A program made the position numbers and the translations under genes. This document shows, piece after piece, positions 15,222-19,654 of a stretch of DNA of 19,654 nucleotides; position 1 is the first letter of the stretch, and each line of letters begins with the position of its first letter. Location: the NCBI GenBank assembly GCA_018623405.1, contig JAAZVO010000014.1:1-19654 (forward strand). The letters run 5' to 3'. The notes under the pieces were generated by a model. It was given only the letters and a program-made list of their open reading frames with translations, was not told the DNA's origin and did no database searches. The DNA is from Crocinitomicaceae bacterium. GTDB lineage: Bacteria; Bacteroidota; Bacteroidia; Flavobacteriales_G; Salibacteraceae.

Positions 15222-16079
15222 TTATCTAACGTCAGGAAATAGGACTGCTTCTGATGATTTTTGCTCTTTTACTTTAATACTCATTACCGGAAGTGGAGCA
15301 TGATTAGTTATTTCCTCTGCTATACTTCCATTTAAAATTCTTGCTAAACCTGTACGGCCATGAGTACCCATAGAAACAAGGTCCATTTTGTTTAGCCTAG
15401 AAAACTCTATAATACCATCTTCTACGTGTTTATCGTTAAAAATGTTTGTTTCGTAATTTTCTAACTCGAACCTTTTAGCGAAATCGTGAAGAAGCTTTTG
15501 GCTGTAGGGAGTTCTTTCAAACAGGTTAGGAGTAACAACCTTTAACAAGTGAATTTTAGCATTAAATAGGTTGGCAAAGGCTTTAAATTTTTCAAAAATA
15601 GAATCTACCTCTCCATAAAAGTTCGAGGCAAAAACAATATTTTTTGGTTCAAACTCAGGGTTTCTATTTTTTATTGCCAATACAGGAATATCTGCAGTTC
15701 TTACCACTTTTTCGGTGTTAGAGCCAATAAATGCTTCTTTAGAACCGCTTGCACCGTGTGTTCCCATCACAATTAAATCGGCGTTTATGTCATTGGCTTT
15801 TTCAGAGATATAATCAATTGGTTGGTCGTAAACCACCTCATCTTCTACATTTAATCCTTCAAGGTATGGCTTTTTAAGGGTTTCAGCCATTCGTTTTTTT
15901 ACTTGCTTTAACATAAAAATACTTGCAGGAGTATCGCCATCATCTAGCGCCATGTGTGGTAAGTCTAAAATATGCAAAACAAAAAGAGTTGCATCAATTC
16001 TTCTTGCAAGTGTTGCACCTACTTCAAGTGCATAATATGAGTGTTTTGAAAAATCTACGGGAACGATAATTTTCTTCAT
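15222..16079 (-). CDS. Tandem-domain universal stress protein with two intact ATP loops
   Basis: The product from the ATG at 16079 is 285 residues. Domain one opens KKIIVPVDFSKHSYYALEVG and carries GTHGASGSKEAFIGSN. Domain two, after KNIVFASNFYGEVDSIFEKF, carries GTHGRTGLARILNGSI. Both satisfy the G-2x-G-9x-G(S/T) ATP-binding pattern, unlike the companion at 14107, whose second loop is degenerate. It ends with VMSIKVKEQ and a short tail. An upstream in-frame TTG at 16100 would add seven residues lacking family similarity. It is preceded by its own FNR-like site and is followed by 99 bases that hold the promoter-like elements of the next unit, so the two Usp units may be transcribed separately. 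Confidence 0.9.
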   Translation of the reverse strand: MKKIIVPVDFSKHSYYALEVGATLARRIDATLFVLHILDLPHMALDDGDTPASIFMLKQVKKRMAETLKKPYLEGLNVEDEVVYDQPIDYISEKANDINADLIVMGTHGASGSKEAFIGSNTEKVVRTADIPVLAIKNRNPEFEPKNIVFASNFYGEVDSIFEKFKAFANLFNAKIHLLKVVTPNLFERTPYSQKLLHDFAKRFELENYETNIFNDKHVEDGIIEFSRLNKMDLVSMGTHGRTGLARILNGSIAEEITNHAPLPVMSIKVKEQKSSEAVLFPDVR

Positions 16080-16097
16080 GATTGTTTGATTTTGCGA

Positions 16098-16141
16098 CAA
16101 AAATTGGGTTTAAATTGTATATTAAAAATGATATCAGTCAA
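16098..16141 (-). promoter_or_regulatory. FNR/CRP-like inverted repeat plus -7-like box upstream of Usp gene
   Basis: On the minus strand TTGAC-TGAT-ATCAT (16141-16128) matches the FNR consensus TTGAT-N4-ATCAA at eight of ten positions. AATTTTTG (16105-16098) is a one-mismatch -7 box, with the dyad centre 36.5 bases from its far edge. It lies 49-62 bases upstream of the ATG at 16079. The same half-site TTGAC and nearly the same spacing occur at 15203-15216. Confidence 0.42.
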
Positions 16142-16148
16142 CTATTTA

Positions 16149-16760
16149 TTATGACTTTTGATTGGTTTTATTTTTTATCTCAGACCTCGTAAAATAATTT
16201 TTTGTTTGAGGAACCTCAAATTTAGGTTTTGACCTTAACGGTTCAACTTCTTTTAAACTTTGATGACATTCTTTTGGTAGTTTTTGGTATAATCCTGTTC
16301 CTTCTATTTTCCATGCAGCCATTTCATCGGTAACATCTTTTACGATTTTCGCGGGATTTCCTACTACAATTTTTCTTGGTGGAACTTCAAACTTTTCTTT
16401 AACAAAAGCCAATGCTCCAACAATACTTTCTTTACCGATTACTGCATAATCCATTATAACTGCATTCATACCAACTAAACAATTTTCCATTAAGGTTGCC
16501 CCATGAATAATTGCTCCGTGTCCAACATGAGCGCCTTTTTTAAGCAAAACTGTGGTTCCGGGAAACATATGAATGGTACAATTTTCTTGAACGTTACACC
16601 CATCTTCAATTACTACTTTTCCCCAATCGCCTCTTATGGCTGCTCCCGGACCTATGTAAACATTTTTTCCGATTTCTACATTACCAATAACAGATGCAGT
16701 TTGGTGAACAAAAGCAGTAGGATGGATATATGGAATATGCTTTTTAAACTGGTAAATCAT
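16149..16760 (-). CDS. paaY: PaaY-type gamma-class carbonic anhydrase-like hexapeptide protein
   Basis: This 203-residue protein has a left-handed beta-helix built from hexapeptide repeats (VIGNVEIGKNVYIGPGAAIR, CLVGMNAVIMDYAVIGKESI). The three metal ligands are the His residues of NCTIHMFPG and VGHGAIIHG. The C-terminal helix has MAAWKIEGTGLYQKLPKECH. The sequence order matches PaaY of phenylacetate gene clusters, in which the protein hydrolyses misformed CoA thioesters such as 2-hydroxycyclohepta-1,4,6-triene-1-formyl-CoA. The ATG lies only two bases from the end of the thiolase gene. The tail after LKEVEPLRSKP is basic and probably disordered. General gamma-carbonic-anhydrase function is the alternative, but the neighbours favour PaaY. 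Confidence 0.88.
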   Translation of the reverse strand: MIYQFKKHIPYIHPTAFVHQTASVIGNVEIGKNVYIGPGAAIRGDWGKVVIEDGCNVQENCTIHMFPGTTVLLKKGAHVGHGAIIHGATLMENCLVGMNAVIMDYAVIGKESIVGALAFVKEKFEVPPRKIVVGNPAKIVKDVTDEMAAWKIEGTGLYQKLPKECHQSLKEVEPLRSKPKFEVPQTKNYFTRSEIKNKTNQKS

Positions 16761-16762
16761 AA

Positions 16763-17974
16763 TTAAACCCTTTCAATAACAGTTGCATAACCTTGCCCAA
16801 CACCAATACACATGGTACAAAGCGCATATTTTTTTCCTGTTTCTTGCAATTGAAGTGCAGCAGTTTGTAACAGTCTTCCTCCTGTCATGCCTAACGGATG
16901 ACCTAAAGCTATAGCGCCACCATTTGGGTTAATTCTTTCATCGTTATCTGCTAAACCAAGTTGACGAGTACAAGCTAAAGCCTGAGCTGCAAAAGCCTCA
17001 TTTAACTCTATCACATCTATTTGATCTAGAGTTAAACCTGCCCTTTCCAATGCTTTTTGAGATGCTTTAACCGGGCCAATACCCATAATTCTAGGCTCTA
17101 CCCCTACTACAGCAGAAGAAATAATTCTTGCTTGAGGAATTAGATTATGATTTTTTAAACCTTGCTCATTGGCTAATAAAAGTGCAACAGCACCATCGTT
17201 TAAACCGGAAGAGTTGCCTGCAGTTACCGAACCATCTTTCTTAAAGGCGGGTCTTAATTTTGCTAATACTTCTAGCGAGGTTGTGGGCTTAACAAACTCA
17301 TCATTATCAAATACTATAGGGTCTGCTTTTCTTCTGGGAATTTCTACAGGAATTATCTCTTTAGCTAACCTTCCATTTTTTTGGGCTTCTGTGGCTTTTT
17401 GCTGACTCCAATAGGCAAACCTATCCTGATCTTCGCGCGAAATGTTGTATAACTCAACAAGGTTTTCAGCCGTATTTCCCATTCCATCTGTGCCATATAA
17501 CTCCTCCATACGAGGATTAATGAAACGCCATCCAAAGCTTGAGTCAAACATTTGAGCATCTCTACCAAAGGGTTGAGAAACTTTAGAAATAACCCAAGGC
17601 CCTCTTGTCATATGCTCTACTCCACCTGAAATCATCAATTCACCTTCACCGTTTTTTAGCGCTTTTGCAGCATTATTGGTAGCGGCCATTCCACTTGCGC
17701 AAAGTCTATTTACAGTTTCTCCGGGAACTGAAAAAGGTATTCCGGCCAAAAGAGAAGCCATTCGTGCCACATTTCTATTGTCTTCGCCTGCTTGGTTAGC
17801 ACAACCAAAAGCCACATCTTCAATAGCTGAAGGATCTACCTGACTAAACTTCTCTAGTAGTCCCTTCATTACATGTGCAGCTAAATCATCAGTTCTTACA
17901 GGTGAAAGTGTGCCACCAAAATTTCCTATTGGAGTTCTCACTCCTCCAACTATATATACCTCATTATCTTTCAT
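16763..17974 (-). CDS. paaJ: PaaJ, beta-ketoadipyl-CoA / 3-oxo-5,6-dehydrosuberyl-CoA thiolase
   Basis: This thiolase of about 403 residues aligns with E. coli PaaJ along its whole length. Shared blocks are RTPIGNFGGTLSPVRTDDLA, GCANQAGEDNRNVARMASLL, MFDSSFGWRFINP, VIELNEAFAAQAL and CTMCIGVGQG. Catalytic residues are Cys92 (NRLCASG), His359 (GHPLG) and Cys389 (CIGVGQG), counted from the ATG at 17974. It performs the last two thiolytic steps of aerobic phenylacetyl-CoA degradation, releasing acetyl-CoA and succinyl-CoA. The ATG at 17974 overlaps the paaI stop as ATGA; an ATG six bases upstream (17980) is also in frame. The similarity, especially MFDSSFGWRF, separates it from general acetyl-CoA acetyltransferases. 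Confidence 0.93.
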   Translation of the reverse strand: MKDNEVYIVGGVRTPIGNFGGTLSPVRTDDLAAHVMKGLLEKFSQVDPSAIEDVAFGCANQAGEDNRNVARMASLLAGIPFSVPGETVNRLCASGMAATNNAAKALKNGEGELMISGGVEHMTRGPWVISKVSQPFGRDAQMFDSSFGWRFINPRMEELYGTDGMGNTAENLVELYNISREDQDRFAYWSQQKATEAQKNGRLAKEIIPVEIPRRKADPIVFDNDEFVKPTTSLEVLAKLRPAFKKDGSVTAGNSSGLNDGAVALLLANEQGLKNHNLIPQARIISSAVVGVEPRIMGIGPVKASQKALERAGLTLDQIDVIELNEAFAAQALACTRQLGLADNDERINPNGGAIALGHPLGMTGGRLLQTAALQLQETGKKYALCTMCIGVGQGYATVIERV

Positions 17975-18381
17975 TCCCATACTTTTTCTGTTTTAAATAC
18001 TGTTCCTTTAAATGAAGCTACAATTTCATTATGCTGATTGGTAATCGATACCAAATACCAACCCAGTTTTTTTGTTTGCTTTTGAAGCGTACAAGATGCT
18101 GTTAAAATATCACCTACAACAACTTTTCCTTGATGAGCAATTGCTGTTTCTATTGATACGCTTTGCACTCCAAAAACATTTGAAGCAAAGGCTAAAGCAC
18201 TATCAGCCAAGCTATAAGTAATACCACCATGTGCTATTTTGAAACCATTGGTCATCTCCTCTTTTACGGTCATTGATAATAGGCAAGTCCCTTCACCAAC
18301 CTCAACCACCTCAATGCCAAGCCATTGACTAAAAAGGTCGTTTTGCATCATTTTATCTACAACTTTTTTTCCTTTAATCAA
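17971..18381 (-). CDS. paaI: PaaI, hot-dog-fold hydroxyphenylacetyl-CoA thioesterase
   Basis: The hot-dog thioesterase core is clear: SQWLGIEVVEVGEG, then NGFKIAHGGITYSLADSALA, with the HGG-x-x-x-x-LAD catalytic block, then SIETAIAHQGKVVVGDILTA. It ends with GTVFKTEKVWE. PaaI removes CoA from dead-end hydroxyphenylacetyl-CoA and related ring-hydroxylated intermediates. The start is uncertain. A TTG at 18405 lies inside a perfect -7 promoter box and cannot be on the transcript that this box would start. The TTG at 18381 gives MIKGKKVVDKMMQNDLFSQW, about the length of relatives. ATGs at 18351 and 18348 would cut into the first helix. The gene is first in the order paaI-paaJ-paaY. Confidence 0.88.
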   Translation of the reverse strand: MIKGKKVVDKMMQNDLFSQWLGIEVVEVGEGTCLLSMTVKEEMTNGFKIAHGGITYSLADSALAFASNVFGVQSVSIETAIAHQGKVVVGDILTASCTLQKQTKKLGWYLVSITNQHNEIVASFKGTVFKTEKVWE

Positions 18382-18402
18382 TTGTGGTTTTCTTAAGCCT
18401 GC

Positions 18403-18410
18403 CAAATGTA
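18403..18410 (-). promoter_or_regulatory. -7 promoter box TACATTTG for paaI-paaJ-paaY
   Basis: The minus strand reads TACATTTG, a perfect match to the Bacteroidota -7 consensus TAnnTTTG. Transcription would start near 18397, about 16 bases ahead of the TTG at 18381. I see no good TTG -33 element at 17-23 bases, so the assignment rests on the -7 box and position. Confidence 0.42.
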
Positions 18411-18468
18411 TAGATTATGCCTTTTTAACTTCATTAAAATATTATGTAGTTAAATTATGTTCATCGCA

Positions 18469-18476
18469 TACTTTTG
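18469..18476 (+). promoter_or_regulatory. -7 promoter box TACTTTTG for the DUF5723-like gene
   Basis: The plus strand reads TACTTTTG, a perfect match to TAnnTTTG. It lies 14 bases upstream of the TTG start at 18491, giving a short leader of under ten bases. The -33 element is weak. It is back to back with the paaI box, so the two promoters face apart. Confidence 0.38.
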
Positions 18477-18490
18477 CAAAAATTTATTGA

Positions 18491-19654
18491 TTGAAGTATT
18501 TCTTCATCTCTTTTTTTCTTTTTCTGTCCGCAGCCATTTTTGCTCAACAAGTGGGGATTTCTAATTCCAACTTTGCTACAATAAATGCTACCCATTTAAA
18601 TCCCGCAAAAACAACCGACCCTCAAAACAACTTTGAGTTGCAAATGCTTGGCCTTAATTTTTTTGCAAAAAACAATTACGCTTTTGTGCCTAAAGAGGTT
18701 TTTAAAATTACTAATCCAACAAATATTTCTATTGCCGATGACTTTAAAGAATCTGGCGTATATAATGGCCATGTTGAGTTTGACCTTATCGGACCATCTT
18801 TTACAAAAGCTTTATATGAATATGGTTTTGGCATTTCAACAAGGTTTAGAGGATATGTAAATGTTCATAATTTGCCATCTCATGTTGCCAAATTTTTGCA
18901 AGAAGGGTTCGCCTACGATGAGCAACATGATGAACCCTATGCAGCTGGAGATTTCATGATAAAATCCATGAGTTGGGGAGAAGTTAACTTTAATTTTAGC
19001 AGGATAGCTTATCAATTTAACCAACACCTGCTAACAGCCGGTCTTACTTTAAAAAGACTGATTGGATACCATAATGCAGGGTTTTACTTTAAAGATGTAA
19101 ACTACGAGGTAGTAGATAATGATGTTGATGTTTTTTTACTAAATGGTACTTATGCTTTAACTACACCTACAGCTTTTGGAGCAGGCAGAGGTTGGGGTTT
19201 CGATTTAGGATTTGAATACAAAAAGACAATTAAACCCGTAAACAATTACAAACCTTTTTCTACAAAAAGTAGCTGCGAAAAAAGAAAATACGACTACCGA
19301 ATTGGACTTAGCATTTTAGATATTGGAGGAATAAAATTTAATACAAATGCTAGATATAGAGAGATAACAGATGCTAATGGTACTTGGGCAAATTATCAAA
19401 ATACAAACCTTACAAGTTGGGGTGGAATTGATGGTGAAATAATCTCAAGGTTTGACCCTGATGAAGTACAGCTAAGCGATGAGTACAGGGCATCTTTACC
19501 TACTTCGGTTGCTATAGAAATCGATAAAAGGTTTAGAGATATTTTCTTTTTTAATGCCACAGGATTATATGGCTTTAGATTAAGAGAAAATCAAGGTGTT
19601 GCAAGACTTGGTTTTTTTAGTGCTACCCCAAGGGTTGAACTTCCAAAATATGAA
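18491..19654 (+). CDS. DUF5723-like outer-membrane protein (5' part, runs off window)
   Basis: The frame is open from the TTG at 18491 through the right edge (388 codons). It starts with a signal peptide, MKYFFISFFLFLSAAIFAQ, then QVGISNSNFATINATHLNPA, an N-terminal segment typical of Bacteroidota porin-like proteins that begin with a 'snap/hook' over the barrel. Many alternating beta strands follow (VEFDLIGPSFTKALYEYGFG, SWGEVNFNFSRIAYQF, YRIGLSILDIGGIKFNT). This pattern fits the DUF5723 family (PF18990); function unknown. No ATG lies near the start, and the TTG immediately precedes the hydrophobic signal. It is divergent from paaI; co-regulation with phenylacetate genes is possible but unproven. 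Confidence 0.75.
   Translation, partial: MKYFFISFFLFLSAAIFAQQVGISNSNFATINATHLNPAKTTDPQNNFELQMLGLNFFAKNNYAFVPKEVFKITNPTNISIADDFKESGVYNGHVEFDLIGPSFTKALYEYGFGISTRFRGYVNVHNLPSHVAKFLQEGFAYDEQHDEPYAAGDFMIKSMSWGEVNFNFSRIAYQFNQHLLTAGLTLKRLIGYHNAGFYFKDVNYEVVDNDVDVFLLNGTYALTTPTAFGAGRGWGFDLGFEYKKTIKPVNNYKPFSTKSSCEKRKYDYRIGLSILDIGGIKFNTNARYREITDANGTWANYQNTNLTSWGGIDGEIISRFDPDEVQLSDEYRASLPTSVAIEIDKRFRDIFFFNATGLYGFRLRENQGVARLGFFSATPRVELPKYE

Noticed and set aside
18382..18405. Longest paaI start (TTG at 18405)
   Set aside because: It overlaps a perfect -7 promoter box and adds residues beyond the usual family start.
18633..19027. Short open frames on both strands at 18633-18860 and 18836-19027
   Set aside because: Both lie inside the long frame with signal peptide and beta-strand pattern that runs from 18491 to the window edge.

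Overview
The window is AT-rich and looks like a chromosomal segment of a member of the Bacteroidota. The support is a secreted protein with a Por/T9SS-type C-terminal sorting domain (913-2847), a CarboxypepD_reg/plug/beta-barrel outer-membrane protein (4878-7286), a DUF5723-like outer-membrane protein at the right edge, frequent TTG starts, weak Shine-Dalgarno sequences, and boxes of the TAnnTTTG type where promoters are expected. The genus cannot be fixed from what is visible.

Layout. 1-850 (minus): a rimB-like retropepsin-fold gene overlaps rimK by ATGA; rimK runs off the left edge. 913-2847 (plus): secreted T9SS cargo. 2861-4180 (plus): a wrecked dinB. Its first ~76 codons and last ~155 codons survive, but the catalytic middle is replaced by ~0.6 kb of unrecognised coding-like sequence that itself changes frame. 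4311-7286: a GNAT acetyltransferase and the outer-membrane beta-barrel protein, closed by a clear hairpin. 7359-7595: a small basic membrane protein. 7686-8335: a frameshifted, chimeric histidine-kinase remnant. 8344-11167 (minus): a tightly coupled four-gene arsenosugar cluster (AhpD-like protein, radical SAM ArsS, glycosyltransferase, purine nucleoside phosphorylase). 11301-14101 (plus): trkA-trkH potassium uptake, overlapping by one base. 14107-16079 (minus): two tandem-domain universal stress proteins with a 61-residue membrane protein between them. 16149-18381 (minus): paaI-paaJ-paaY of phenylacetate catabolism. 18491-19654 (plus): start of a DUF5723-like outer-membrane protein, divergent from paaI.

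How the parts work together. The arsenosugar cluster is the most interesting functional unit. Its phosphorylase carries Asp at the position of human PNP Asn243 and Ile at the position of His257. These changes point toward 6-aminopurine nucleosides with a non-hydroxyl 5' substituent, as in MTA phosphorylase. That suggests it cleaves the 5'-deoxy-5'-dimethylarsinoyl-adenosine made by ArsS and hands the sugar phosphate to the neighbouring glycosyltransferase. The two stress-protein units each have an FNR/CRP-like inverted repeat about 35 bases upstream of a -7-like box, which suggests shared, possibly redox-linked control. Two separate loci (dinB and the kinase remnant) show gene decay within 5.5 kb. 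No RNA genes, CRISPR arrays or recognisable insertion sequences were seen. The only stretch over 300 bases without a confident gene is the interior of dinB (about 3090-3706).
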